A stretch of DNA of 36,130 nt from Synergistaceae bacterium (GCA_031277095.1 JAISLU010000113.1:1-36130); one strand, 5' to 3'. Numbered from the stretch's first letter, positions 1 to 8,890 are shown. Notes: generated by a model not told the origin, from the letters alone. Numbers and translations are program-made.

Positions 1-160
1 AATCGTGCAAAAGGGTCGATAAAAGTTTGTTGCAATAAGTAGTAAAAATTTCCTGCCTCTGTTTGTCAATGAGGTTGGGGAGCGCCCAATCCGCGAGATA
101 GGGGTATGTGACTTAACGGAACCAAAAATCCGATTCGCAAATGCTCAAGGCGTCCAACGA

Positions 161-1036
161 TCAAAGTATCACGGGCGGCTTTGGGCGGCCTGATTTTCCG
201 GGTTGGCCAGAGGGGTGGTTTTCCGGAAAGAAATGGTTTTTTGGAAAGAACTGGAAATCGGGCGAAAGAATGTGCCGCGCCAGGGCGCTGATTCCGTTTT
301 CGGCGGCTTTGGGCATGATGACGTCGGCCAAGGGCAGCAGGACCTGGGCGGCGTTGGCCGGTATGACGGCAACATCCGCGCAGCGCAGCAGCGTCATGTC
401 GTTTTTATGGTCTCCGGCGGCCACCACGACTTCGGGACGCCTCGGCAAGGTGGAGATATAGTACTCCAGCGCGCTGCCCTTCGAGACGCCCTTGGGCAAA
501 ATATCCACATATTCGGCGCCGCCGGAGACCACCTCCGCGCAGTCACCGAAGGCGGCCTCTACTTGGCTTTCCACAAAAGAAAGGTTTTCCGGTTTGAGCC
601 ACAGCCCCATCCGGTAAACGGGGCCCGGAACAACGGGAGTTTCGATGTAAAAGACGGGCATCCCGGCTTCTCGATAAAAACGCGCCGTCTCCACGTCGCT
701 TTCGCGGCAGTGAACGATCTCGTCGCCGGCAATCTGAATTTCGGCCGGCAAGGTCCAGAGAAAGTCCACCAGCTTGGCCGCGAGGGAAGGGTCGAAAAGA
801 AAGGAGCGGATTTCCTTTCCCTCCACGCTCATGAGGCGGGCTCCGTCGTAGAGTATGGCGGGCTGCGTGGCGCTTGCGGCCGCGATGTGCGTTTTCGCCG
901 TCCCAAAAGTGCGCCCCGTCGCGATCATAATTTCCCACCCGCCGTTTTTGAGGCGCGCGCAGGCGTCTTCGACCTCCTGGGAGACGCGCTCGCCCACCGA
1001 GAGGGTATCGTCGATATCCGTAACGAACAACTTCAT
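161..1036 (-). CDS. HAD-superfamily hydrolase (Cof/SPP-like, subclass IIB)
   Basis: Probable cytoplasmic phosphatase acting on a small phosphorylated metabolite, 291 aa. The N-terminus carries HAD motif I (DIDDT, with the nucleophile Asp at about residue 7). Motif II is in the IATGRT stretch near residue 40, and the C-terminal metal-binding motif is GDHKND. The cap lying between motifs II and III fits subclass IIB. I chose the ATG at 1036 because motif I follows immediately and an AGGAGG lies about 10 nt upstream; the frame stays open a further 83 codons upstream but that stretch reads as non-protein. The last ~30 residues after the HAD fold are a low-complexity tail with a duplicated FFPKNH/FFPENH, which looks like a recent tandem duplication. 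The substrate cannot be told from sequence; phosphoglycolate or sucrose/mannosyl phosphate phosphatases are related families. It lies downstream of the OmpH gene, separated by a terminator. Confidence 0.85.
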   Translation of the reverse strand: MKLFVTDIDDTLSVGERVSQEVEDACARLKNGGWEIMIATGRTFGTAKTHIAAASATQPAILYDGARLMSVEGKEIRSFLFDPSLAAKLVDFLWTLPAEIQIAGDEIVHCRESDVETARFYREAGMPVFYIETPVVPGPVYRMGLWLKPENLSFVESQVEAAFGDCAEVVSGGAEYVDILPKGVSKGSALEYYISTLPRRPEVVVAAGDHKNDMTLLRCADVAVIPANAAQVLLPLADVIMPKAAENGISALARHILSPDFQFFPKNHFFPENHPSGQPGKSGRPKPPVIL

Positions 1037-1072
1037 GAGACAGTTCCTCCTGCACGTGAAAATACCAAAATA

Positions 1073-1099
1073 TACAAAAAACTGCGCCGGAAAGCGCAG
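1073..1099 (-). terminator. Rho-independent terminator after the OmpH-like gene
   Basis: Read on the minus strand, CTGCGC and GCGCAG form a 6-bp GC-rich stem around a 6-nt loop and are followed directly by TTTTTT. It sits 48 nt past the OmpH stop and just before the HAD gene's ribosome-binding site, so it probably limits read-through into that gene. Confidence 0.75.
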
Positions 1100-1146
1100 C
1101 CTCTCGATAAAAAATTTGGGGCCTATGAAAAAAAATTCGACGGAAA

Positions 1147-1632
1147 CTACTTTTTCGTGGCCGTTATTTTCAGTTGCTGGATAACGTCGTCGGTGATGTC
1201 CATTCCTCCGAAGTAGACGGAAGCCTTTTCCAGCACGAGGGTGACGTTCTTTTTCTTGGCTACGACGCGAACGGCTTCCTGGCAATCCTTAAAAATGGGC
1301 TCCATCAAACGCTGCTCTTCCTTTGCCATTTCTACACGTTTCGCCTGGACGACCTTGGCCTTGTCCGCCGGCTCCTTTTCTTTGTCCGCCGCCGCCTTGG
1401 CCTCGCTTTCCTTTTGTTTGGCTATTTGTTGAAGCTGTTTGGCCGCTTCTTCGAAAGCCGGATGTTTCGAGATAATGCCCTGAGAATCGATGACGCCGAT
1501 GGTATCCGCCGCGCTGGCCGTTTTCTCTCCATAAAACACCGCCACCAACGCCACTATCAAACCCAGCAACGCCATTTTCTTCCCTAGTGCCTTCTTCATC
1601 ATTGCCTTCTTCATCATTTTTTCCATACTCAA
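1147..1632 (-). CDS. OmpH/Skp-family periplasmic chaperone
   Basis: Likely periplasmic holdase that escorts unfolded outer-membrane proteins, 161 aa. A positively charged N-terminus rich in Met and Lys is followed by a hydrophobic segment (about residues 20-35) and a signal-peptidase-like site near ASA-AD. The mature part begins with the typical IGVIDSQGIISKHPAF segment, then a long charged Ala/Lys/Glu helix (coiled coil, about residues 60-110), then a C-terminal strand region ending in a short KK tail, as in Skp/OmpH. The frame begins with TTG at 1632, 6-7 nt after a GGGAGGT; an in-frame ATG at 1626 is the alternative. Codons near the start contain a perfect 15-bp tandem duplication (1589-1603, 1604-1618) that lengthens the n-region of the signal peptide. 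It is not next to bamA or lpx genes in this window. Confidence 0.85.
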   Translation of the reverse strand: MSMEKMMKKAMMKKALGKKMALLGLIVALVAVFYGEKTASAADTIGVIDSQGIISKHPAFEEAAKQLQQIAKQKESEAKAAADKEKEPADKAKVVQAKRVEMAKEEQRLMEPIFKDCQEAVRVVAKKKNVTLVLEKASVYFGGMDITDDVIQQLKITATKK

Positions 1633-2013
1633 TAGGCGACCTCCCTCAAAATCTAAAAATTTTCTTAAAATCTCTGCGTTGCTTTTTATGTGCTTCGCTC
1701 TCTTCCGTTTAAGACTTCACGCGCGGAAAATTGTATCACAGAGGTTGGCTTCGTCCACGTATTATTACTGTAAACATTCAAGCCTCGAGAGGACCTCGAA
1801 TGCACGGCGAAAGAGGCGGGCTCGATTGCAAAATCGCAGGTCTTTCACTGTTTCACTCATTTTAAGAAATGTTTAGGAAATGTTTAAAAAATGCGAGTAT
1901 AATTACAGGCATTTCAAATATAATAAATATTTCATAAGGGGAAGGCTTCGCCCTCCGCCTGATGATTGTTTGTTGTAAAAGGGATTCTTCGTTGTAAAAG
2001 GATGTGAACACCG
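1633..2013. other. Divergent spacer between OmpH-like gene and RND operon
   Basis: This 381-bp A+T-rich stretch holds the divergent control regions. A small open frame at 1679-1876 has no ribosome-binding site and an arginine-rich composition typical of non-coding DNA, so I do not call it. An 11-bp tandem repeat (GAAATGTTTAG type) lies at 1866-1886, and GTTGTAAAAGG occurs twice (1972-1982 and 1991-2001), the second copy overlapping the ribosome-binding site of the downstream gene. Confidence 0.6.
1866..1903 (+). promoter_or_regulatory. Candidate promoter/operator for the RND operon
   Basis: A perfect TATAAT is at 1898-1903. No convincing -35 is placed 16-18 nt upstream. Instead two copies of GAAATGTTTA, spaced one helical turn (11 bp) apart, occupy 1866-1886, a position where an activator or repressor could bind. 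Inference only. Confidence 0.35.
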
Positions 2014-3162
2014 ATGAAAAGAAGATCGAACGCGGCGAAGATCGTTATCGTCATACTGCTGACCGGGGCCTTCGGCCTGATGGGATGGCGAATGGTCAAC
2101 CGGCCGACCCCTTCCGAGGCCGTGAGTATTTCCACGATTCGCGAGCGCAACGGCATGCCGGTTACGAGTTGGAGCGTCGCCCGGAGTCCGTGGGAATATT
2201 GGCTGCCTCTTTACGGTACGGTGCGGACCTCTGGACTGTCCGAGGTCTACGCTTCCCAGGCGGAGTACGTGACCTCGCTGTCGGCGGAGGTGGGCGACAC
2301 GGTGACGAAGGGTCAGGTGCTGGCTACCCTGGATTCTCGAAGGGCCGCCGAAAAAGTTCAGGCCGCTCAGGCGCGTTATAAGGAACTCTCTTTAAGGTAC
2401 TCCCGCACCCAGGAGCTGCAAAAAGCGGGAGGCTCCAGCAAGCAGGAGGTGGAGAGCGTCTTTTCCCAGTACAAGGAGGCCGCCGCATCCCTGCAGCAGC
2501 TTCAGACCGAGCTGACCCGCCACAAGGTGGTTTCCCCCATCGACGGCGTGGTGATGCAGCGCGACGCGGAGATCGGCCTTCTGGCCAACGCGGGAAAGCC
2601 TCTTTTCGTCATCGGCGACCCCAAGCGATTCGAGATCGCCATCGACCTTTCTCCCCGCTACATTTTCATGGTGAAAAACGGTGAAAAAGCCCGCTACCTG
2701 ACGCCCTCCGGCGAGTGGAAAACTGCGGCCGTCAAGCGCGTGGACCCCATGGCCAACGCAATCACGGGGCTTTACAACGTCGTACTCGACGTGGAAAACC
2801 AGAGCGTGAACGATCCAAGGGGAGAAAGCACGCAGCTCCACGTGGGCGCGTCCGTCGAGACCCAGATTCGCATAGAACACAGCGACAGCGTTGTGGTCGT
2901 GCCCTACGAGAGCGTTCGGGAGGTAGGCGGGGTCACCAAGGTCTACGTCTGCTCCGGCGACGTGGCCCTGGAGCGTGTCGTCCAGAAGGGACGCACCAAC
3001 GACCAGGGGCAGACCCGTATCATGACCGGTTTGGCTCAGGGCGAAAACATCGTCTTCAAGGGAGCCGACCGCATGTACGACGGAGCGAGAATCTGGATTC
3101 AAGACCCCCGCACCCAAGAAACGAACCCCGGCCAAGAACCCGGCGAAATTTCGGGCAGTTGA
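2014..3162 (+). CDS. RND efflux membrane-fusion (periplasmic adaptor) protein
   Basis: Adaptor that links an inner-membrane RND pump to an outer-membrane channel, 382 aa. A single N-terminal hydrophobic segment (about residues 8-25) anchors it. There is no lipobox. The first lipoyl half-motif follows (AEVGDTVTKGQVLATLDS, near residue 90), then an alpha-helical hairpin (about 110-170), then the second lipoyl half with KVVSPIDGVV, then the beta-barrel and membrane-proximal domains. This order is that of HlyD/AcrA-type proteins. The ATG at 2014 has AAAGGA 11 nt upstream. The pump gene starts 6 nt after its stop, so the two are almost certainly co-transcribed and translationally coupled. The Pro/Glu/Gly-rich tail after about residue 365 is probably disordered. 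No TolC-like gene lies in the window, so the outer channel must be encoded elsewhere. Confidence 0.9.
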   Translation: MKRRSNAAKIVIVILLTGAFGLMGWRMVNRPTPSEAVSISTIRERNGMPVTSWSVARSPWEYWLPLYGTVRTSGLSEVYASQAEYVTSLSAEVGDTVTKGQVLATLDSRRAAEKVQAAQARYKELSLRYSRTQELQKAGGSSKQEVESVFSQYKEAAASLQQLQTELTRHKVVSPIDGVVMQRDAEIGLLANAGKPLFVIGDPKRFEIAIDLSPRYIFMVKNGEKARYLTPSGEWKTAAVKRVDPMANAITGLYNVVLDVENQSVNDPRGESTQLHVGASVETQIRIEHSDSVVVVPYESVREVGGVTKVYVCSGDVALERVVQKGRTNDQGQTRIMTGLAQGENIVFKGADRMYDGARIWIQDPRTQETNPGQEPGEISGS

Positions 3163-3168
3163 TTTGCC

Positions 3169-6100
3169 ATGTGGCTGATACGCAGTTCCGTTAGACGGCC
3201 GGTTTTGACGACCGTCATAACCCTTATATTGATTCTTTTGGGGACGTACTCATATTTGCAGATGGGCGTGGCGTTTTTGCCTAAAATGGATATTCCCGTG
3301 GTCATGGTGCGGGCCAATTACGAGGGCGCAGGGCCGGCGGAGACGGAATCCACGCTGGTCAAACCCTTCGAGGACGCCATCGCCAGAGTGGAGGGCGTGA
3401 AGACCATCCGCGGGTTCGCCCGCGACGGAAGCGGCGTCGTGGTCATCGAACTCGAAAACGACGTGGACAACACCCAGGCCGCCATGGACATCGCCACCCA
3501 GGTGCGCGCTTTGACCCTTCCCGACGGAGCGAAGGACCCCTCCATCGTCAAATTCGACATCAACGCCCGGGCGTTCATGACGATGGTGGTCATCTCCGAC
3601 CTTCCCACCTCTCAAGTCCGGGACATCACCGAGGAGCAGGTCGCCAAGCGGCTGACTCAGATTTTCGGCATGGCGACGGCCGAGGTCATCGGCGGCCTCG
3701 ACCGGCAAATTCACGTGGAGGTGGATCCGCTATCCCTGAAGGCCCACGACCTGAGCATCACCCGCCTGGCCGAGACCATCAAAAAATCCAACCGCAACGA
3801 GCCCGCCGGCCAGATCGCCGCCGGGGCGAAGGAGATCACCCTCCGATTCACGGGAGAGGTAGAAAATCCGTCCTCCCTGGGAGACATCCCCCTGACTCTG
3901 GCCAACGGGTCCGGTATCGCTCTGGGGGACCTGGCCGAAATCAAGGACACCGTGGAGGAGGAGCGGCGGCTGTCTCGCTTCAACGGCAGGCCCGCCGTGA
4001 CCCTGGACCTGGTGGCGCGCCCCAACGCCAACGTGGTGGCTTTGGCCAAGCAGGTCTATCGGGAGATGGAGAAAATCCAGCCCTCCTTGCCGGAGGGAAT
4101 GCGCATGGACGTCATCTTCGACAACAGCGTCTACATCAACGACGCCATCGAGAACGTCATCTCGGACATGCTGATGGCGACGATCCTGACGGCCCTGGTG
4201 CTCTACTTCTCCCTGCAGCGCTTCGGAGCCACTCTGGCCGCCGTTTTGACCCTTCCCACGTCCCTGATCGCGACCTTCATCGTCCAGTTTCTCTACGGCT
4301 TCACCATCAACATGATGAGCAGCATCGGCTTGGCCATATCGGTGGGCATCCTGGTGGACAACGCCATTTTGGTTCTGGAGAACATCTATCGTTATCGGGA
4401 AATGGGTTACGACGCCTTCAAGGCCTCCGAGCGGGGAGCGGCGGAAATTGCCGTGGCCGTTCTGGCCAGCGTCAGCACAAACTTGGGGGTTTTCATCCCC
4501 ATAGCGTTCATGGGCGGCATGTTGGGGCGGATGTTCAACGAGTTTGCTCTCACCGTGGTCTTCACGACACTGGTTTCTCTTTACTCCGCTTTTTCTCTGA
4601 CCCCGATGGTGGCCACCTATTTGGGCGGCAGGGTGGGAGAGCCTCTGCCCCTTTTCACCCGGGTCGTCACGGGCTGGTGGCAGGTTTTTTTCGAGGAACT
4701 CAAGAACCTGCACATCATGCTTTGTAAAAAGTGTATACGCCATCCGATCATCACCACCCTGGTCGTCGTCGTCCTTTGTTTCGCGTCCTTCAAGAGCCTG
4801 TCCTTTATCGGATTCAACTTCATGCCCCAGGAGGACGAGGGGCGCATCAACATCAATATCGAGCTTTCCAGCACGGCGTCCTTGAAGAACACCGACGAGG
4901 TACTCCGGGAAATAGAGGACTACGTGAGCCAGTTTCCCTACGTCCGCTTTTACCGGGCGCGGGTGGGAGGCGGCCGCATGAGCGGCACCAATTCCGGCAC
5001 CGTCTACGTTTACTTGACTCAAGACAAAAAAGCGCGCCCCTCCGTTTTCAACATCGTAGCGGATTGGCGCAATCACTTTGCCCCGCTGCCCGACGCGGAC
5101 GTCGCCATCGCCCCGGCCAGCAGCATGGGGGGCGGGGGAAACAACAAGCCTATTTCCGTCTCGATCATCGGAACGGAGACCAGCGAGCTGAACGGCATCG
5201 CGGAAAAGGTCATGGCCGAGATGCGCAGCACCCGGGGAGTCATGGACGTGCAGTCCGACTGGAAAATGGGACGCGAAGAGGTCCGCTTTTACCCGAACTA
5301 CAACCGGCTTGCCAAGCTGGGTCTGTCCTTCGGCGAGGTGGCGGTGGAGGTCAACGGCTATCTGACGGGCTACGAGGCGGGCAAGTACCGGGAAGCCGGC
5401 GAGGAATACGACATTTTGGTGAAGCTGCCCCGCACCTGGACGAAAAGCGTCTCCAAAATGGCCGGTGTTCCCGTGCGGACTCCGGTGGGCTTCCTTCCCC
5501 TCGACGACTTGATGGAGGTTCGCCCGGGCACGGGCCCCACCGCCATCAACAGAGAGGACAGGCAGCGCAAGGTCACGGTGGACGCCAACACGGGCCGGGG
5601 GATCTCCGTGGGAGAAATCATGCGTGAGCTTCAGCCGAAGCTCGCGGCCATCGAACTGCCGTCGGGCTACCGTCTGAGCTACGGCGGAGACATCCGCAAC
5701 ATCAACGAAAACTACGGTACGATGCTGACGGTGCTGGGTCTGGCGGTGGGCATCACGTTTTTGATGGTTGCGGGCCTGCTGGAGTCGTGGGTTTTTGCGA
5801 TCATCGTCATGGCGACCCTGCCGTTATCGGCTATGGGCGTTATCCCCATGATGTTGGTCACCAACAGCAATTTCAGCGTATTCGCGCTTTTGGGCATTGT
5901 CATGATGGTGGGCATCACCGTCAACAACGCCATCGTCATCCTGGATTACGCGGAAATGCGCCGCCGGGTGGGAATACACTACCGCCGAGCCATCGTCGAG
6001 GCGTGCAGCACGCGCTTTCGCCCCATTTTCATGGCGACCTTCACGACTCTGGTGGCCCTCGTTCCCATGATGGTCTCGGGAGGCGAGGGCGCTCAGCTCA

Positions 6101-6213
6101 AGAGCCCCATGGCTATCGTCATGACCGGCGGCCTCATCGGCGGAGGCGTCCTGGCTCTCTACATCATCCCGATGGTCTACAACATCGTCTGGAGGCTGCG
6201 GCTGAGAAAATAA
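3169..6213 (+). CDS. RND-family efflux transporter (HAE-type, AcrB-like)
   Basis: Proton-driven inner-membrane exporter, 1014 aa, the normal size for the family. TM1 is at residues ~10-30, followed by a large periplasmic loop starting FLPKMDIPVVMV. A central TM bundle (about 330-480) and a second half with the same plan (loop from ~555, TM bundle from ~855) complete the internal repeat. In TM4 the motif reads GILVDNAIL: Asp397 matches AcrB Asp407, but the next position is Asn398 instead of a second Asp. In TM10, GITVNNAIV puts Asn919 where AcrB has Lys940. This one-Asp pattern is seen in many RND pumps outside Proteobacteria, so it is probably a subfamily trait rather than a defect. Substrates (drugs, lipids or peptides) cannot be predicted. 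The start ATG follows the adaptor stop by 6 nt with only a weak ribosome-binding site, which fits translational coupling. Confidence 0.93.
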   Translation: MWLIRSSVRRPVLTTVITLILILLGTYSYLQMGVAFLPKMDIPVVMVRANYEGAGPAETESTLVKPFEDAIARVEGVKTIRGFARDGSGVVVIELENDVDNTQAAMDIATQVRALTLPDGAKDPSIVKFDINARAFMTMVVISDLPTSQVRDITEEQVAKRLTQIFGMATAEVIGGLDRQIHVEVDPLSLKAHDLSITRLAETIKKSNRNEPAGQIAAGAKEITLRFTGEVENPSSLGDIPLTLANGSGIALGDLAEIKDTVEEERRLSRFNGRPAVTLDLVARPNANVVALAKQVYREMEKIQPSLPEGMRMDVIFDNSVYINDAIENVISDMLMATILTALVLYFSLQRFGATLAAVLTLPTSLIATFIVQFLYGFTINMMSSIGLAISVGILVDNAILVLENIYRYREMGYDAFKASERGAAEIAVAVLASVSTNLGVFIPIAFMGGMLGRMFNEFALTVVFTTLVSLYSAFSLTPMVATYLGGRVGEPLPLFTRVVTGWWQVFFEELKNLHIMLCKKCIRHPIITTLVVVVLCFASFKSLSFIGFNFMPQEDEGRININIELSSTASLKNTDEVLREIEDYVSQFPYVRFYRARVGGGRMSGTNSGTVYVYLTQDKKARPSVFNIVADWRNHFAPLPDADVAIAPASSMGGGGNNKPISVSIIGTETSELNGIAEKVMAEMRSTRGVMDVQSDWKMGREEVRFYPNYNRLAKLGLSFGEVAVEVNGYLTGYEAGKYREAGEEYDILVKLPRTWTKSVSKMAGVPVRTPVGFLPLDDLMEVRPGTGPTAINREDRQRKVTVDANTGRGISVGEIMRELQPKLAAIELPSGYRLSYGGDIRNINENYGTMLTVLGLAVGITFLMVAGLLESWVFAIIVMATLPLSAMGVIPMMLVTNSNFSVFALLGIVMMVGITVNNAIVILDYAEMRRRVGIHYRRAIVEACSTRFRPIFMATFTTLVALVPMMVSGGEGAQLKSPMAIVMTGGLIGGGVLALYIIPMVYNIVWRLRLRK

Positions 6214-6354
6214 AAAGGAAATATGGCAATCTTTCGCCGTGTTCCATAAACTGACGTGGCCCTTCGGGGATATCTCGATAGGCGGGGGTGTTTGGGGGTT
6301 TTCGGCGATAAATCTGTGAGGTAAATCTGTATAGTCATTTGACCAAGTGTTACA

Positions 6355-6495
6355 GATACCGAACAGCATTTCGGCAATCGACATGCTCGACAGATAAAGA
6401 GCTTCTGCGGTCTGCTCGTCCATCCAATTCAGCACCGCCGGATTCGGTTCCGGTTTCATCGTTTCGGAGATGACGTTCGTATCGAGGACAATCAT
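6355..6495 (-). pseudogene. Truncated PIN-domain toxin (VapC/FitB-like)
   Basis: The first 47 codons read as a typical PIN-domain RNase start: MIVLDTNVISETMK with the first catalytic Asp, and the SSMSIAEMLFGI segment carrying the second acidic residue. After that the frame loses all PIN character and runs on into the antisense of the RND gene. A functional VapC/FitB needs about 130-140 residues with two more acidic residues, which are absent. The ATG overlaps the antitoxin stop (ATGA), the usual toxin-antitoxin arrangement. It is almost certainly inactive. Confidence 0.75.
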
Positions 6496-6674
6496 TCGAA
6501 GCTCATCGGTTCGGCAGGAGTTTTGCTCCGCGCCTGTTCAAAGATAACGAGGTCGTCGTTGGTCAGCCCGAGGCGTCTGCCAAGCGAAGCAAGAGCTTCC
6601 CCCATTTTGACACGCTGCTCCGGCTTCAGGCTGTTCTTCAAAATATCCCTGACTTCGGCCTCTATGCTGTGACC
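6492..6674 (-). pseudogene. 5'-truncated FitA/VapB-like antitoxin remnant
   Basis: Reading the minus strand, the frame contains GHSIEAEVRDILKNSL, a clear match to the helix after the ribbon in FitA-like ribbon-helix-helix antitoxins, and continues as a toxin-binding tail ending TPAEPMSFE. The DNA-binding N-terminus (about 25 residues, normally beginning with a short beta strand) is missing. Upstream the frame runs into the 3' end of the histidine kinase gene and meets a stop near 6718 with no start codon between. So the antitoxin has lost its start, and the following toxin has lost its C-terminal two thirds. Confidence 0.7.
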
Positions 6675-6696
6675 ATTAGAAGAGAAACGGAATGGG

Positions 6697-8019
6697 CTAT
6701 GTGAGGGGCTGGGGGTTTAAAATGCACACAATGGAGGTCCCTTCGCCGACGGTGGAATGAACCTCGAAGGACCCCCCCATCAAGGACATGCGCTCCGTCA
6801 TGTTGGCAAGGCCGCGATGACCCTCCAGGCGGAGAACTTCGTGATCGACGCCGGAGTCGAAGCCCTTGCCGTTGTCTTTGACCTCGAAAAAGAGACTGCC
6901 GTCCTTCTCGTACATTTGGGCGTGGATTTCCGTGGCGTTTCCGTGCCGGACCGCGTTGGAGACGGCTTCCTGGAAAATTCTCAAGAGGGAGAGCGTCCGC
7001 TCCGCCCCCAACTCGAAGGATTCGTCGATATCCGCGGAGACGTGCGCCTCGTAGTTTTGAGAAAGGCGCTCCGCAAGCTCCGTCATGGCGTGGGACAAGC
7101 CCAAATCCACCCAAGGAGGGGCCAGTTCGTCGCAAAGGCCGCGCAGCTCCCGCACCACCACCTTCGCCAAACGTTCCGTTTTTTTGATGCGCTCCCGGGT
7201 GTCCTCGCCTTCTTCCAAGGACATATGAATCTGCTGCAAAAGGGCGGTGATGTCCTGGAGAGGGCCGTCGTGTATCTCCCTGGCCATGTCTAGCCGCTCG
7301 GCCTCCTGAACCAGAACGATGTCCCGGACGTAGCGGTTGCGGAGGTTGTCTCTGTCCACTGCGGCCTTGGCGAAGCGGATCAGCGCGCTGTGAACGCTGT
7401 CGATCTCCTTCACGGCCTGGGGATCGACGGTGTTGGGGATATCCTTGCCCATGCGGAGATCGTCGATTTCGGCGGCCAAGCCCTTCAGGGGCGAGATCAG
7501 ACGCCGCCACAGGAGCCGGATCGCCCAGAAGCTGCCCAGGGATACCATCACGATCAGAATGGGCCACAAACGGCCTATCTTTACCAGGCTTCCCAGAAGC
7601 TGGTCCCAGGAAACCGCCGCGACGACGTAACCCCGTCCTTGATCGACCGGGTAGACGGCCAGGGTGTACTGCCGGCCGTCTTTGTCCCTCACCCGGGTGG
7701 CGGAGCCTATGGGAAGGTTTTGCTGCCACATCGCCGCGAGGTTGATGGCGCCGGGGGAAGAGATGATGATTTTCCCCTCGCTGTTGATGTAGGCGACCCA
7801 CCCGGGAATGGACGGGCCCCAGGAAAAGATGCGGTAGCGAATCCCCGTGGAGAAAGAACCGCCGGGAACGTTCCACAACCGGGTCTCGGTGCTGAGGCGG
7901 TAGGCCATGCTCTCGGCCAGGTCCTGGACGTAAGAACTGACGGCGGCCTCCATAGCTTTTTCTTGGCTGAAATGCGCAAATGCTGCCACCATGAGAACGG
8001 CCACGGGCGGCAGCATCAA
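6697..8019 (-). CDS. Sensor histidine kinase (NarX/DegS type, HisKA_3)
   Basis: Membrane sensor paired with the response regulator just upstream. Numbering from the TTG at 8019 (440 aa): an N-terminal hydrophobic segment, an extracytoplasmic sensor region (about 25-148), TM2 (151-171), HAMP-like linker (172-225), HisKA_3 dimerisation helix with phospho-His250 in AREIHDGPLQD, and HATPase_c with the N box FQEAVSNAVRHG and G boxes DNGKGFD and GHRGLANM. The conventional start is doubtful. No ribosome-binding site precedes TTG 8019, and the frame upstream encodes further convincing membrane-anchor sequence (RRPKLVSLKNHLLALLLCAL) as far as ATT at 8079. That codon overlaps the regulator stop (ATTAG) and follows GGAGGAG by 10 nt. 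If ATT is used the protein is 460 aa. Input signal unknown. Confidence 0.85.
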   Translation of the reverse strand: MMLPPVAVLMVAAFAHFSQEKAMEAAVSSYVQDLAESMAYRLSTETRLWNVPGGSFSTGIRYRIFSWGPSIPGWVAYINSEGKIIISSPGAINLAAMWQQNLPIGSATRVRDKDGRQYTLAVYPVDQGRGYVVAAVSWDQLLGSLVKIGRLWPILIVMVSLGSFWAIRLLWRRLISPLKGLAAEIDDLRMGKDIPNTVDPQAVKEIDSVHSALIRFAKAAVDRDNLRNRYVRDIVLVQEAERLDMAREIHDGPLQDITALLQQIHMSLEEGEDTRERIKKTERLAKVVVRELRGLCDELAPPWVDLGLSHAMTELAERLSQNYEAHVSADIDESFELGAERTLSLLRIFQEAVSNAVRHGNATEIHAQMYEKDGSLFFEVKDNGKGFDSGVDHEVLRLEGHRGLANMTERMSLMGGSFEVHSTVGEGTSIVCILNPQPLT

Positions 8020-8074
8020 AGCACATAAAAGAAGCGCCAGGAGATGGTTTTTCAGCGAAACGAGTTTCGGTCTC

Positions 8075-8713
8075 CTAATCTTCCAACAACTCCTCCAGGG
8101 TTACGACACCGTATTTCAGCGCAAGCAGCAGAGCTTCCGTCTTGTTTTTGGAGCCCAGTTTATCGTAAATCGACGCAAGATGGGTTTGGACGGTGCGCTC
8201 GCTGATGAAAAGTTTGGCGGCCACCTCTTTGCTGGAGAGCCCCTTGGCAGCCAGGACCAGAACCTCCCGTTCGCGGGTGGAAAGTTGCTCGGGGTCGAAT
8301 TCTCTTTCGCCCATGACCGAGGCCACCTCGGGATCCAGGTAAAGCCCGCCCCGGGCCACGGTAGCGATGGCCGCCGTCAGCTCTTTGGGGCTCACGGTCT
8401 TGAGGACAAAACCTCTGGCGCCCGCGCGCAAAGAGGCCATCACGTATTGCTGGGCGTCGTAGGAAGTCAGCATAATCGTGGCCGTGGGCAATCCCGACTC
8501 TTTGACTTTTTGGGCTACGGCCACCCCGTCCAGTCCCGGCATACGGATATCCAACAACGCGACGTCAGGCTTGAGTTCCTGGATCAAGTTCCACGCTTTC
8601 AATCCATCTTCGGCCTCCCCCAGAAGTTCGAGAGAACTTTCGCGTTTCAAGTATTCCGCAATACCGGCCCTCGTCAAGGGGTGATCGTCAGCCAAAACAA
8701 TCGTTATCGGCAT
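8075..8713 (-). CDS. NarL/FixJ-family response regulator
   Basis: DNA-binding transcriptional regulator, 212 aa. The receiver domain starts ITIVLADDHPLTR (acidic pair at residues 9-10), with phospho-acceptor Asp55 in LLDIRMPG, conserved Ser/Thr in MLTSYD, and Lys in VLKTVSP. A LuxR-type helix-turn-helix follows (LSTREREVLVLAAKGLSSKE then SERTVQTHLASIYDKLG) at about residues 145-205. I place the start at ATG 8713, 11 nt after AAGGAG, because the receiver fold begins there; an in-frame TTG at 8755 would add 14 unrelated residues. It overlaps or abuts the kinase gene downstream, so they form one two-component operon. Targets are not evident; the adjacent decayed toxin-antitoxin genes and the Stn operon are separate. 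Confidence 0.92.
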   Translation of the reverse strand: MPITIVLADDHPLTRAGIAEYLKRESSLELLGEAEDGLKAWNLIQELKPDVALLDIRMPGLDGVAVAQKVKESGLPTATIMLTSYDAQQYVMASLRAGARGFVLKTVSPKELTAAIATVARGGLYLDPEVASVMGEREFDPEQLSTREREVLVLAAKGLSSKEVAAKLFISERTVQTHLASIYDKLGSKNKTEALLLALKYGVVTLEELLED

Positions 8714-8890
8714 GAAGAACAATTCTCCTTCCTTTTGACTTTTCGAAAACTTCAATTCTTTGTGAAAAGGTTAACAGTAGGATATACTCGGCGACAACGG
8801 CAAAGATACCTAGGGATTTATCCGTGTAAGACAGCATCTCGGTTTCCCTGCTGACATCGCCGCGAAGGCGGGGCAGGGCGGCAATGTGAA

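Noticed and set aside
203-1216. A 337-codon plus-strand frame opposite the HAD gene
   Set aside because: Antisense shadow; the minus strand has HAD motifs and a ribosome-binding site.
1679-1876. Possible 65-residue protein
   Set aside because: No ribosome-binding site, no similarity I recognise, and a location in a divergent promoter region.
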